DNA of 64,000 nt from Alphaproteobacteria bacterium. GTDB lineage: Bacteria; Myxococcota_A; UBA796; GCA-2862545. This document shows positions 42,447-50,416 of this stretch, in pieces. The position numbers and the translations under genes were made by a program. The DNA is taken from assembly GCA_020632885.1 (NCBI GenBank), contig JACKEQ010000030.1:1-64000 (forward strand), read 5' to 3'. Numbering within the stretch: the stretch's first letter is position 1; every line of letters begins with the position of its first letter. The notes beneath the pieces are model-generated. The model had not been told where the DNA came from, did not search any database, and saw only the letters and a list, made by a program, of their open reading frames with translations.

Positions 42447-43262
42447 CTACTGTGGGTGACTCTTCTCGTGCACGAAGCGTGCCAGAGCGTCGATCTTCTC
42501 GTCGCCGAGGATGGGTCCCCAGGCGACCATTCCCTTGTCGGGAACACCCTTCGTGATCGTAGTGCGAATCTGGTCGAGCTCGCCGCCGTGGATCCATTCA
42601 GCATCAATCAGATTGGGTCCGATCTGGCCGGTCATGTCCGCCTTGTGGCACACGGCGCAGTTCTCCTGGAACAGCTTCTCGCCGTCCAGCGCGACCGCCT
42701 CACCCGTGCCCGCAGCCACCGCCTCGGGAGCGGGAGCCGCCTCGGGAGCGGGAGCTGTCGTGCCCCCGGTGCCCTTCTTGGAGAACACGAACGCCGCGGC
42801 CTGCTGCACCTTCTGCGGGCCCAGGATGGCCCCCCAGGCGGGCATGCCCTTCGCCGCCACGCCGTTCGTGACGGTGGCGAGGATCTCCGGTCCGGATCCG
42901 CCGTGGATCCAGGTGTCGTCGATCAGGTTGGGCCCGATCCCGCCCGTGAGGTCTGCCTTGTGACAGCTCGCGCAGGTGGTCTGGTAGATCTGCTCGCCGG
43001 CTGCCAGCGTGGCCGCATCGGTCGGGAGCTCCGCGACCATCTCGGTCTTCGGCCAGCGGGCCTCGGCCGCGGCCATCTCCACATCGTAGGCAGCGGCCTG
43101 GGTGTTGCCCTCCATGCCGTGGTGCCAGATGGGGTAGATCGCCGCGAACACGATGCTGCCGCCGAACAGGCCGAGCCACCAATCGGGGAGCGCGTTGTCG
43201 TACTCCTCGATGCCGTCGGCCTCCTCGGAGTGGCCGAGCTTCTCGTTCATCGCCTTGCCCAT
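42447..43262 (-). CDS. ccoP: cbb3 oxidase diheme subunit CcoP
   Basis: The 271-residue protein has an N-terminal DNALPDWWLGLFGGSIVFA membrane segment (typical CcoP), and two cytochrome c domains with CASCH and CAVCH, each followed by GP-NL-ID and Met ligand segments such as GMPAWG and GMVAWG. A Pro/Ala/Glu linker joins the domains. CcoP passes electrons to CcoO and the catalytic CcoN. The second of two adjacent ATG codons (43262) forms a TGATG with the ccoQ stop, the pattern used by its neighbours; the first ATG is immediately adjacent to the ribosome site. Confidence 0.96.
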   Translation of the reverse strand: MGKAMNEKLGHSEEADGIEEYDNALPDWWLGLFGGSIVFAAIYPIWHHGMEGNTQAAAYDVEMAAAEARWPKTEMVAELPTDAATLAAGEQIYQTTCASCHKADLTGGIGPNLIDDTWIHGGSGPEILATVTNGVAAKGMPAWGAILGPQKVQQAAAFVFSKKGTGGTTAPAPEAAPAPEAVAAGTGEAVALDGEKLFQENCAVCHKADMTGQIGPNLIDAEWIHGGELDQIRTTITKGVPDKGMVAWGPILGDEKIDALARFVHEKSHPQ

Positions 43263-43432
43263 CATTCCTCCTCGTCGAACGGCATGCGCGATGCCGCTTC
43301 GAGTGCCGCGCGGTGGGAGGGCCACCACGTCCAGAGAATCCATCCCGCCATCGTGGCGGAGAACACGACCGTCATGACGCCCATCAGCCAGCCCATCTGG
43401 GCCATGGCAGCGCCTTCCTTGAGCACCGTCAT
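43262..43432 (-). CDS. ccoQ: cbb3 oxidase small subunit CcoQ
   Basis: The 56-residue membrane protein starts MTVLKEGAAMAQMGWLMGVM and has one transmembrane helix, with WILWTWWPSHRAALEAAS following, then a run of acidic residues at the end (FDEEE). This is the CcoQ layout. CcoQ stabilises CcoP in the cbb3 complex. Its ATG overlaps the ccoO stop (TGATG), and its stop overlaps the ccoP start. It is intact despite its small size. Confidence 0.92.
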   Translation of the reverse strand: MTVLKEGAAMAQMGWLMGVMTVVFSATMAGWILWTWWPSHRAALEAASRMPFDEEE

Positions 43433-44115
43433 CACTCCGCCTTCGCCATCTTGCCGGGCCGGTCGGTACCGAGCCGCTGCAGGTAGGCCGTGAGAGCGAC
43501 GATCTCGTCGTCCCACGCGACGGTGATGTTCGCGGCCTTCAGGCTGTCGACGATGGGCTTCGCCTCCTTCTCGAGCACAGCGGCCGTGTTGTTCACCTGG
43601 TCGTCGGTGTAGGGGGTGCCGACCATCCGGAGAGCCGAGAGCGAAGCGCTCACGTCCGCGGGGTCCACCTTCCAGTCGAGCAGCCAGGCGTAGGCCGGCA
43701 TGATCGACCCGGGCGACGTGCTGCGCGGGTCCTTCATGTGCTCGTAGTGCCATGCGTCCGGGTACTTGCCGCCCACACGGTGGAGGTCCGGGCCGATGCG
43801 CCGGCTACCGAGCAGGAACGGACGGTCCCAGGAGTACTCCGAGGCGTGCGACCACTCGCCGTAGCGGAGGGTCTCGTCGCGGAAGGGGCGCACCATCTGC
43901 GAGTGGCAGGCGAGGCAGCCCTCGCGCTGGTAGATGTCGCGCCCGGCCACCTGGAGCGGGGTGTAGGGCTCCGGGGTGGCCTCGGTGTGGCCAGCGCCCA
44001 CCGTGAACATCGGGATGATCTCGACGAGCCCCCCGATGGAGATGCACACGGTGGTGAGGGCGGCCATGAGGCCGGCCTTGCCCTCGAGCATTCTGCGATG
44101 CCAGTGGTCTCCCAT
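43432..44115 (-). CDS. ccoO: cbb3 oxidase monoheme subunit CcoO
   Basis: The 227-residue protein has an N-terminal transmembrane helix (LMAALTTVCISIGGLVEIIP), followed by the cytochrome c domain with EGCLACHSQMVRPF (the heme motif CLACH and the following QMVRPF signature) and IGPDLHRVGGKYPDAWHYEH. The axial Met lies in IMPAYAWLL. CcoO carries electrons from CcoP to the high-spin heme in CcoN. It starts eight bases after the ccoN stop, with AGGTG upstream. Confidence 0.97.
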   Translation of the reverse strand: MGDHWHRRMLEGKAGLMAALTTVCISIGGLVEIIPMFTVGAGHTEATPEPYTPLQVAGRDIYQREGCLACHSQMVRPFRDETLRYGEWSHASEYSWDRPFLLGSRRIGPDLHRVGGKYPDAWHYEHMKDPRSTSPGSIMPAYAWLLDWKVDPADVSASLSALRMVGTPYTDDQVNNTAAVLEKEAKPIVDSLKAANITVAWDDEIVALTAYLQRLGTDRPGKMAKAE

Positions 44116-44123
44116 CGTTCACC

Positions 44124-45560
44124 TCACTTCGCGGGGACGTACGCGCTGGAGTCGATCGGCTCGGGAGTGAGGATCGTGCGCGTGAAGTTGTAGGCCATGA
44201 GCAGGACGCCGGTGACGTAGACGAGTCCACCGATGAGCCGCGTGACGTAGAAGGGCTGGAGCTGGTCCACGATGTCGACGAAGATGGGGTACTGGAGCTG
44301 CCCCGCCTCGTCGATCGCGCGCCACATCAGGCCCTCGGTGAGCCCGCCGCCCCACATGGCGACGGTGTAGAGGACGACGCCGATGGTCGCCATCCAGAAG
44401 TGCGCCGTGGCGAGCGACTCGCTGTGGAGCGGACGCTTCCAGAGGCGCGGCACGAGCCAGTAGAGGGTGCCGAAGCCCATCATGCCCACCCAGCCGAGCG
44501 CACCGCTGTGCACGTGGCCGACGACCCAGTTGGTGTAGTGGGACAGCGCGGAGACCGCGCGGATGGACATCATCGGGCCCTCGAAGGTGCTCATGCCGTA
44601 GAAGCTGACGGCCACCGCCATGAACTTCAGCACGTGGTCCGTGCGGACCTTCTCCCAGGCGCCGCGGAGCGTGAGCAGGCCGTTGAGCATCCCGCCCCAG
44701 CTGGGCGCGATGAGCATGACACTGAAGATCATCCCGAGCGTCTGGGCCCAGTCGGGCAGCGCGCTGTACAGGAGGTGGTGGGGGCCGGCCCAGATGTAGA
44801 GGAACACGAGCGCCCAGAAGTGCACGATGGACAGCCGGTAGCTGAACACCGGGCGCTGCGCGGCCTTCGGCAGGAAGTAGTACATCAGGCCGAGGATCGG
44901 GGTGGTGAGCAGGAAGCCCACGGCGTTGTGGCCGTACCACCACTGCACGAGCGCGTCCGTCATCCCCGCGTAGATCGGGTAGCTCCGCGTCAACGTCGCC
45001 GGAATCGCGAGGTTGTTGAACACGTGGAGCACCGGGATGGTGATGAGGAAGCTGATGTAGAACCACAGGGCGACGTACAGGTGCTCGACCTTGCGGTTGG
45101 CGACCGTCAGGGCGAAATTCGCCGCGAAGGTCAGGAAGAAGACCGCGATGGCGATGTCGATCGGCCAGATGGTCTCGGCGTACTCGTGGGTCTGCGTCAT
45201 CCCGCTCAAGAGCGTGAGGACCGCGGACACGAGCATGCCCTGCCAGCCCCAGAAGTGGATGTTCGACATCAGGTCGCTGTACATCCGCGTCTTCAGGAGC
45301 CGCTGCGTGCTGTAGTACATGCCGCCGAACACGAAGTTGGCCGTGAACGCGAAGATCACGCCGTTCGTGTGGACGGGGCGCAGCCGCCCGAAGGTGAGCT
45401 GCGGGATCCCGAGGTTGGCGGGCCACCAGGTGAGCTGGAGCGCGAGGATGACTCCGATGGTCATCGCCACGACGCCCCAGATGACCGTCGCGACGACGAA
45501 CTTCTTGACGATTTCGTCGTCGTAGTTGGGCGCGGGTGCGCCGCTGGTTGTCTGACTCAT
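44124..45560 (-). CDS. ccoN: cbb3 oxidase catalytic subunit CcoN
   Basis: The 478-residue protein has twelve transmembrane segments with conserved His residues for hemes b and b3 and CuB: an early HTNGVIFAFTANFVFGGMYY, YGHNAVGFLLTTPILG, WAGPHHLLYSALPDW, and VGHVHSGALGW. This is subunit I of the high-affinity cbb3 oxidase, which reduces O2 to water at low oxygen. It is the first gene of a tight ccoNOQP-G-H-I-S transcript. GGAGG precedes the ATG by six bases. A perfect sigma-54 promoter lies at 45588-45603. I see no FNR-type palindrome upstream. Confidence 0.98.
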   Translation of the reverse strand: MSQTTSGAPAPNYDDEIVKKFVVATVIWGVVAMTIGVILALQLTWWPANLGIPQLTFGRLRPVHTNGVIFAFTANFVFGGMYYSTQRLLKTRMYSDLMSNIHFWGWQGMLVSAVLTLLSGMTQTHEYAETIWPIDIAIAVFFLTFAANFALTVANRKVEHLYVALWFYISFLITIPVLHVFNNLAIPATLTRSYPIYAGMTDALVQWWYGHNAVGFLLTTPILGLMYYFLPKAAQRPVFSYRLSIVHFWALVFLYIWAGPHHLLYSALPDWAQTLGMIFSVMLIAPSWGGMLNGLLTLRGAWEKVRTDHVLKFMAVAVSFYGMSTFEGPMMSIRAVSALSHYTNWVVGHVHSGALGWVGMMGFGTLYWLVPRLWKRPLHSESLATAHFWMATIGVVLYTVAMWGGGLTEGLMWRAIDEAGQLQYPIFVDIVDQLQPFYVTRLIGGLVYVTGVLLMAYNFTRTILTPEPIDSSAYVPAK

Positions 45561-45587
45561 ACGACCTCCGTCGAGGGCAAGGTCGAC

Positions 45588-45603
45588 AGCAAGGGTCGTG
45601 CCA
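45588..45603 (-). promoter_or_regulatory. Sigma-54 promoter of the ccoNOQP operon
   Basis: On the minus strand the site reads TGGCAC-GACCC-TTGCT, an exact -24/-12 consensus. The predicted start of transcription is about 17 bases before the ccoN ATG, with the ribosome site GGAGG in the leader. It has no obvious competing -35/-10 promoter nearby. Confidence 0.85.
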
Positions 45604-45679
45604 TTGAGGGGTTTTCGAGCTTCCCAAGGGTTCGGGTTCCCGGGATCCTCCCGTGGGCGTCGGAGGGGACGGCGATCGC

Positions 45680-45716
45680 TGTGCCATCCCGTACGCCGAG
45701 TGCGCGATATGGCACA
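45680..45716. promoter_or_regulatory. Degenerate activator-site pair between two sigma-54 promoters
   Basis: TGTGCC-ATCC-CGTACG (45680-45695) and TGCGCG-ATAT-GGCACA (45701-45716) are imperfect copies of the 16-bp palindrome seen at 47572 and 47595. Their centres are 21 bases apart, about two helical turns. They lie about 110-131 bases from the predicted ccoN start and 75-96 from the predicted start of the gene at 45801. The match is weaker than for the pair near hemN. Confidence 0.35.
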
Positions 45717-45757
45717 CCGTCTCGCACAGGGCCTTGGGTCCTACGGCACACCCTCGT

Positions 45758-45773
45758 TGGCACACGCGTTGCA
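45758..45773 (+). promoter_or_regulatory. Sigma-54 promoter of the 45801-46668 gene pair
   Basis: The site reads TGGCAC-ACGCG-TTGCA, an exact -24/-12 consensus. The predicted transcription start is about 17 bases before the ATG at 45801, with GGGAGG in the leader. It diverges from the ccoN sigma-54 promoter, 154 bases away. Confidence 0.85.
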
Positions 45774-45800
45774 GTACCGCATCCGGTGGGAGGACCGTCG

Positions 45801-46028
45801 ATGAACCTGAACGTCGACTGGGTGGTGGATGCCCTGCTGCGGCAGGTCCGCCAGGTGGCGGAGCGCGAGGGGAGCCCCCCGGTGGCCGTACGGCTGCGGG
45901 TGGCCCCGCCGGACGGTCCGCGCGTGGCGAAGAAGCTCAAGGAACACCTCCCGGGCGTCGAGCTGGAGGTCGTCGAGCGCGAGGGCCATCCTCGCGTCCT
46001 CATGGTGTCGTTCGCCCTGGAGCGTTGA
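45801..46028 (+). CDS. Small conserved-looking cytoplasmic protein, unknown
   Basis: The 75-residue protein starts MNLNVDWVVDALLRQVRQVA and has an alpha/beta pattern: an N-terminal helix, strand PPVAVRLRVAP, helix GPRVAKKLKEHLPG, strand VELEVVERE and strand HPRVLMVSFAL. No signal peptide or membrane segment is present. It is the first gene after a perfect sigma-54 promoter, and the TauE/SafE-like gene follows two bases downstream. It may bind metal or a partner of the oxidase. I do not recognise the family. Confidence 0.78.
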   Translation: MNLNVDWVVDALLRQVRQVAEREGSPPVAVRLRVAPPDGPRVAKKLKEHLPGVELEVVEREGHPRVLMVSFALER

Positions 46029-46029
46029 G

Positions 46030-46668
46030 ATGACCGCGTTCCTCGTCGCCGTGTCCCTGGCGGCCATCGCCGGCACGCCGCACTGCGTCGGCATGTGCGG
46101 GGGCTTCGCCACGGCGGCCTCCGAGAGCGGCATGCTCCCGTACCAGGTCGGCCGCATCGGCACGTACGCCGCCCTGGGTGCCCTGGCCGGCGCCGCGGGC
46201 CGCTGGATCCCCGGGCCTTCCTGGGTGTCCACGGTGGTCGGTGGCGTGCTCGTCGTGGGCATGGCGGCGTCCCTCGCCGGCCTGCTGCCCGAGCCCCGCT
46301 TCCAGATCCCGGGCCTGCGCGCCTTCGGGCGTCTGCTGCACGGGCGCTCCGGTCCCGTCGCCGCCCTGGCGCTCGGCGTGCTGAACGGGCTGCTGCCGTG
46401 CGGTCTGCTCTACGGCGCGCTGGCACTTCCGGTCGCCGCAGGAGACGCCGCGTCGGGCGCCATCCTCATGACGGTGTTCGGGCTCTGGACCGCCATCCCC
46501 CTCCTCCTCGCCGCCACCGGCCTGCGCCAGCTCCTGCAGCGCACGCCCTCCGCACGGCGCGCGCTCGCCGGCGTGGTGCTGATCTCCGGGCTGGCCGGGC
46601 TCGCCATGCGGCTGCCCACGGGCGAGGTCTCCGCGGACGGCGAGCCCCTGTGTCACACCCCCCCGTAG
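46030..46668 (+). CDS. TauE/SafE-like membrane protein of cbb3 loci
   Basis: The 212-residue protein has six transmembrane segments and starts LVAVSLAAIAGTPHCVGMCGGF; the HCxGMCGG motif is typical of the DsbD-related TauE/SafE subgroup found next to cbb3 oxidase genes. A second conserved region, GVLNGLLPCGLLYGAL, contains the other Cys. Such proteins are thought to move copper or reducing equivalents for cytochrome oxidase assembly. It starts two bases after the preceding stop. The last residues contain CH, a possible metal site. Confidence 0.9.
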   Translation: MTAFLVAVSLAAIAGTPHCVGMCGGFATAASESGMLPYQVGRIGTYAALGALAGAAGRWIPGPSWVSTVVGGVLVVGMAASLAGLLPEPRFQIPGLRAFGRLLHGRSGPVAALALGVLNGLLPCGLLYGALALPVAAGDAASGAILMTVFGLWTAIPLLLAATGLRQLLQRTPSARRALAGVVLISGLAGLAMRLPTGEVSADGEPLCHTPP

Positions 46669-46689
46669 GGCGGGCGACCCGACACAGGC

Positions 46690-47508
46690 TCAGGCCACGG
46701 GCACCACGAGCACCGGGCACCGCGCGGCCCGCACGACCTGCTCGGTGTGGGTGCCCAACACGCGGTCGCCGACGGAGTCGTGGCCGCGGGTGACCATCGC
46801 CACCAGGTCCACGTCGAGGTCGGCAGCCGCGTCCGCGATGCGGGTGGCCACGCTGGACCCGTGCGACACCCCGAGGGTCAGGGAGAGCGTGTGGGGCGGG
46901 GGGATCCGGACCTCCGGGAGCTCCTCGCCCACGTGCACCACCACGAAGGCCACGGGCCCCGCCCGAAGTGAGGAGAGCAGCTCGGCGGCGGCCTGGACGG
47001 CGGGCGGAGCGTCCTGGTCGGAAGCCACGGGCACGAGGACCGTGCGGAGCCGCAGCGCACCGGTCTCCCGTACGACGAAGCCGGTCACGGCGTCGGGCAC
47101 GACCAGGGCGGGCCGCGCGGACGACCGGGCCAGCCGTTCGCCCAGGCTGGCCTGCAGGAGCCGGGACCCCGCGGAGCGCCTGCGGGTGCCGACGATCACG
47201 AGGTCGGGTGCCGCCAGCCGCAGGGCCAGCTCGAGGGCCTCGGGCTCCCCGGGGCGCTCGGAGACGCGGAGCTCGGCGCGCCAGTCGGGCGCTCTCCAGC
47301 CGTCGTGCTCGGCCTTGCCCGGCACACCCCAGCGACCCAGCAGGTCCGTCGGTGCGGGCATCCCGGTCCACGCATGGTCGGCCCCGCCCTTCGTGGCATG
47401 CACCACCACGAGGTCCGCCGGCGCGAGGGAAGCGACCCGCCAGGCCGCGAGCCACGCGGGGGTGCTGCGGGGGTCGAGATCGGTGGCGAGGCTGATGGTC
47501 CGGTACAT
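46690..47508 (-). CDS. Tandem universal stress protein (two USP domains)
   Basis: The 272-residue protein has two USP domains: residues 1-135 start MYRTISLATDLDPRSTPAW and contain DLVIVGTRRRSAGSRLLQAS; residues 140-272 start LRTVLVPVASDQDA and end with MVTRGHDSVGDRVLGTHTEQ and PVLVVPVA. The ATP motif is degenerate in the first domain and only partly kept in the second. Two-domain USPs are common in stress and hypoxia regulons. The ATG at 47508 has AGGAG five bases upstream; a GTG two codons earlier is an alternative. A likely sigma-54 promoter lies at 47536-47551. Confidence 0.9.
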   Translation of the reverse strand: MYRTISLATDLDPRSTPAWLAAWRVASLAPADLVVVHATKGGADHAWTGMPAPTDLLGRWGVPGKAEHDGWRAPDWRAELRVSERPGEPEALELALRLAAPDLVIVGTRRRSAGSRLLQASLGERLARSSARPALVVPDAVTGFVVRETGALRLRTVLVPVASDQDAPPAVQAAAELLSSLRAGPVAFVVVHVGEELPEVRIPPPHTLSLTLGVSHGSSVATRIADAAADLDVDLVAMVTRGHDSVGDRVLGTHTEQVVRAARCPVLVVPVA

Positions 47509-47535
47509 GAGCACTCCTGGGGACGGGTGCCGAAA

Positions 47536-47551
47536 TGCAAGGTCTGGACCA
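47536..47551 (-). promoter_or_regulatory. Probable sigma-54 promoter of the tandem stress protein gene
   Basis: On the minus strand the site reads TGGTCC-AGACC-TTGCA. The -12 box is perfect and the -24 GG is in place with the required GG-N10-GC spacing; two bases of the -24 box differ from consensus. The predicted start is about 17 bases before the ATG at 47508, like the other sites in this block. Confidence 0.6.
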
Positions 47552-47571
47552 GGGTTTCAGGGGCGCTCATG

Positions 47572-47610
47572 TGTGTGTTCACGCACAGCTCGTGTGTGCG
47601 GGATTGCACA
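47572..47610. promoter_or_regulatory. Tandem 16-bp palindromes, likely sigma-54 activator sites
   Basis: TGTGTG-TTCA-CGCACA (47572-47587) and TGTGCG-GGAT-TGCACA (47595-47610) are two copies of the same palindrome, each with one mismatch between arms. Their centres are 23 bases apart, about two helical turns. They sit midway between the divergent sigma-54 promoters of the stress protein and hemN, 54-98 bases from each predicted start, as expected for upstream activator sequences of an NtrC-family dimer pair. Confidence 0.6.
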
Positions 47611-47650
47611 TACAACGCACGAACCGGGCGTCTGCGCCCACTCGTTCCGC

Positions 47651-47666
47651 TGGCACGGGAGTTGCT
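47651..47666 (+). promoter_or_regulatory. Sigma-54 promoter of hemN
   Basis: The site reads TGGCAC-GGGAG-TTGCT, an exact -24/-12 consensus. The predicted transcription start at about 47677 is 18 bases before the GTG at 47695, with GGAG in the leader. Confidence 0.85.
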
Positions 47667-47694
47667 GGCGTGCAGGCGCAGCCCTGGAGCCCCC

Positions 47695-49014
47695 GTGTCC
47701 CTCAGTCGTGCTCAGCGTGTCGCCCGCTATGGAGGTCGAGCGCCCCGCTACACCTCGTACCCGACGGCGAACCACTTCCACGACCTCGGGCCAGAGGCGG
47801 TGGTGGACGCGCTCTCCCGGCTGGAGCCCTCCGTCTCCGTGTACGCGCACGTCCCGTACTGCACCAAGCTCTGCTGGTACTGCGGCTGCAACACCACCAT
47901 CCGTCGCGACCGGAGCATCGGCGAGTCCCTGGTGGACGGGCTCCTCGCGGAGCTCCAGCTCCTCGTGCCCCACATGGGGCGGCACAGGATGGGGCAGCTC
48001 GCGCTCGGAGGCGGCACGCCGAACTTCCTCACCGACGAGAGCCTGCGGCGGCTGATGGCGGGGATCGAGGAGGTGTTCGACGTCGACGACGCCACCGTCC
48101 GGAGCATCGAGCTCGATCCGCGCACCGTGGAGCCCACCCAGCTCACCACCCTCACCGAGCTCGGGTTCAGGCGGTTCTCGCTGGGCGTGCAGACCCTCGA
48201 CCCCGAGGTGCAGCAGGTCGTCAACCGGCCCCTCGGCGCCAAGCGCCTCTGGAACATCGCCCACTCCCTCCGCAGCCGTGGGCCCACCTCGCTCAACCTC
48301 GATCTGATGGTCGGGCTGCCGCGCCAGACCCGCCAGACCCTCGATGGCACGCTCCGGTCGGTGCTCGCCATCCGTCCCGAGCGGCTGGCGGTGTTCCAGT
48401 ACGCCCACATGCCGTCCATGCGGCCCGCCCAGAAGCTCCTCGAGCGCCACGGGCTCCCCGGTCCGGAGGACCGCGACGAGCTCTTCCAGCACGTCGTCGA
48501 GCGGCTCTCGGAGGCTGGCTACGAGCGGGTGGGGTTCGACCACTTCGCGCTCCCCGACGACCCCATCGCGGTCGCGGCGCGGCACGGCAAGCTCGAACGG
48601 AACTTCCAGGGCTTCACCGAAGACGACTCGCGCGACCTCCTGGCGCTCGGGCCCAGCGCCATCGGCCGCGTGGGCCGGCTCTTCTACCAGAACCACCGCG
48701 ACGTCACCCCCTGGCGCGAGGCCGTCGATGCCGGGGTCCTCCCGGTGGCCCGCGGGCTGCTCTCCACCGACGAGGACGAGCTGCTCGGGAGCCTGATCAA
48801 GGATCTCATGTGCCGCGCGGAGACCACCCTGGAGCCGCTCGGACCCCTGCGTGCCGATGTGGAGGAGCGCCTCACGCCCCTCGTGCGTGACGGGCTCGTC
48901 GCCATCGAGGGCGATCGGGTGACCGTCACCGACGACGGCTTCGACTTCGTGCGTGCGGTGGCGGCCGTGTTCGACGCCAGGCTCGATCGTCGAGCGCACG
49001 CACCCGTCGCCTGA
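47695..49014 (+). CDS. hemN: Oxygen-independent coproporphyrinogen III oxidase (radical SAM)
   Basis: The 439-residue protein is close to the length of HemN. It starts with RYTSYPTANHFHDLG and has the radical-SAM cluster motif CTKLCWYC (C56, C60, C63) plus the extra HemN Cys two residues later (C65). Further HemN features are GGGTPNFLT, RFSLGVQTLDP, LNLDLMVGLPRQT and FDHFALPDDPIA. The enzyme decarboxylates coproporphyrinogen III without O2, so heme synthesis can continue at low oxygen. The GTG start has GGAG five bases upstream. A perfect sigma-54 promoter precedes it. Expression under low oxygen is expected for the family. Confidence 0.96.
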   Translation: MSLSRAQRVARYGGRAPRYTSYPTANHFHDLGPEAVVDALSRLEPSVSVYAHVPYCTKLCWYCGCNTTIRRDRSIGESLVDGLLAELQLLVPHMGRHRMGQLALGGGTPNFLTDESLRRLMAGIEEVFDVDDATVRSIELDPRTVEPTQLTTLTELGFRRFSLGVQTLDPEVQQVVNRPLGAKRLWNIAHSLRSRGPTSLNLDLMVGLPRQTRQTLDGTLRSVLAIRPERLAVFQYAHMPSMRPAQKLLERHGLPGPEDRDELFQHVVERLSEAGYERVGFDHFALPDDPIAVAARHGKLERNFQGFTEDDSRDLLALGPSAIGRVGRLFYQNHRDVTPWREAVDAGVLPVARGLLSTDEDELLGSLIKDLMCRAETTLEPLGPLRADVEERLTPLVRDGLVAIEGDRVTVTDDGFDFVRAVAAVFDARLDRRAHAPVA

Positions 49015-49048
49015 TACCCTCGCCCCAACCCCCCCTCGAGGCAGCAAG

Positions 49049-50416
49049 ATGTCCACGAACATCGTCGTCTGTGACGACGAAGAGCTCATCCGCTGGTCCC
49101 TGGCTTCCCATCTGGAGTCCGAGGGGTACAACGTCACCACCGCGTCCAATGGCAAGGAAGCCCTGCAGAAGGTCACCGAGCAGGGCGCGCGGCTGCTGCT
49201 CACCGACCTGAAGATGCCCGTCATGGACGGGCTCACGGCCCTCCGCGAGCTGCGTGCGTCCGGCAGCAGCATCCCGGTCGTCGTGCTCACCGCCCACGGT
49301 GGTGTGGATGCCGCCATCGAGGCCACCCGGCTGGGTGCCGACGGGTACCTGCAGAAGCCCTTCGATCTCCGCGAGGTCTCGCTCGCCATCGAGCAGGCGC
49401 TCAACAAGGACCGCCTGCGCCGGGAGGTCCACTACCACCGCGAGCGCGATCGCTCCGGGTACGGCGAGTTCGTCGGGCGGGCGCCCGTGCTCCAGCCGCT
49501 GTTCTCCACCCTCGAGCGGCTCGAGAACGTCGACGCGCCCACCGTGCTCATCACGGGCGAGAGCGGCACCGGGAAGGACGTGCTCGCGCGCGCCATCCAT
49601 GCGCGGGGGCCCCGTCGCGACCGGCCGTTCGTGGCCGTCGACTGCGCGAGTCTCCCCGAGCACCTCATCGAGAGCGAGCTCTTCGGCCACGAGCGTGGGG
49701 CGTTCACCGACGCCAAGGCCACCAAGCAGGGGCTCTTCGAGGTGGCCGAGAAGGGAGTGGTGTTCCTCGACGAGATCGGCGAGCTGCCCCTGAACACCCA
49801 GTCCAAGCTCCTCCGGGCCCTCGAGGACCGGACGTTCAAGCGGGTCGGTGGCGTGCGGCGCACCACGATGGACGTCGCGATCCTGGCGGCCACCAACCGC
49901 GACCTCAAGGCCGAGGTCGATGCGGGCAAGTTCCGTGAGGACCTCTACTTCCGCCTGAACGTCATCCGCGTCCAGCTCCCGGCCCTCCGGGATCGGCGGG
50001 AGGACGTGCCGTACCTCGTCAGCCACTTCCTCGAGACGTTCTCCAAGCGCTTCGGGCGCGACATGGAGGGGGTCGACGGGGCCGCGATGGCGAAGCTCCA
50101 GTCCTACCGGTGGCCCGGCAACGTCCGTGAGCTCCGGAACGTGGTCGAGCGCCTGGTGCTCCTGGCACCCGAGGGCCGCATCCACCTCGAGGATCTCCCG
50201 CCCGAGATCCAGTTCGGCGGCGGCGGGCCCGCGGGCGGCGTGCGGTCCGGTGGCTTCGTGCTGCCGGAGGACGGCGTCAACCTGGAGGAGGTCGAGCGCA
50301 GCCTGATCGTGCAGGCCCTCCAGCGCACCGACAACAACCAGTCGGCGAGCGCCCGTCTGCTCGGCATCAGCCGCTACGCCCTGCGCTACCGGATGGAGAA
50401 GTTCGGGCTCAAGTGA
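49049..50416 (+). CDS. NtrC-family response regulator, partner of the globin kinase
   Basis: The 455-residue protein has a receiver domain (D9-D10, phospho-site D53, K near residue 103), an AAA+ domain with GESGTGKD and FLDEIGELPL, and a Fis-type helix-turn-helix (SASARLLGISRYALRYRM). The sigma-54 contact loop reads GAFTDA rather than GAFTGA, with Asp replacing the second Gly. It lies tail to tail with the globin-coupled histidine kinase gene (eight-base overlap of ends) and directly after hemN. It is the best candidate to activate the sigma-54 promoters of this block. That pairing is inference from position and family. Confidence 0.93.
   Translation: MSTNIVVCDDEELIRWSLASHLESEGYNVTTASNGKEALQKVTEQGARLLLTDLKMPVMDGLTALRELRASGSSIPVVVLTAHGGVDAAIEATRLGADGYLQKPFDLREVSLAIEQALNKDRLRREVHYHRERDRSGYGEFVGRAPVLQPLFSTLERLENVDAPTVLITGESGTGKDVLARAIHARGPRRDRPFVAVDCASLPEHLIESELFGHERGAFTDAKATKQGLFEVAEKGVVFLDEIGELPLNTQSKLLRALEDRTFKRVGGVRRTTMDVAILAATNRDLKAEVDAGKFREDLYFRLNVIRVQLPALRDRREDVPYLVSHFLETFSKRFGRDMEGVDGAAMAKLQSYRWPGNVRELRNVVERLVLLAPEGRIHLEDLPPEIQFGGGGPAGGVRSGGFVLPEDGVNLEEVERSLIVQALQRTDNNQSASARLLGISRYALRYRMEKFGLK

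Noticed and set aside
45671..45686. A further minus strand site TGGCAC-AGCGA-TCGC near ccoN
   Set aside because: The -12 box has a mismatch (TCGC for TTGC), and a perfect site lies nearer the ccoN start at the proper distance.
45561..45800. FNR or FixK-type boxes upstream of ccoN
   Set aside because: No TTGAT-N4-ATCAA-like palindrome is visible on either strand in the gap.
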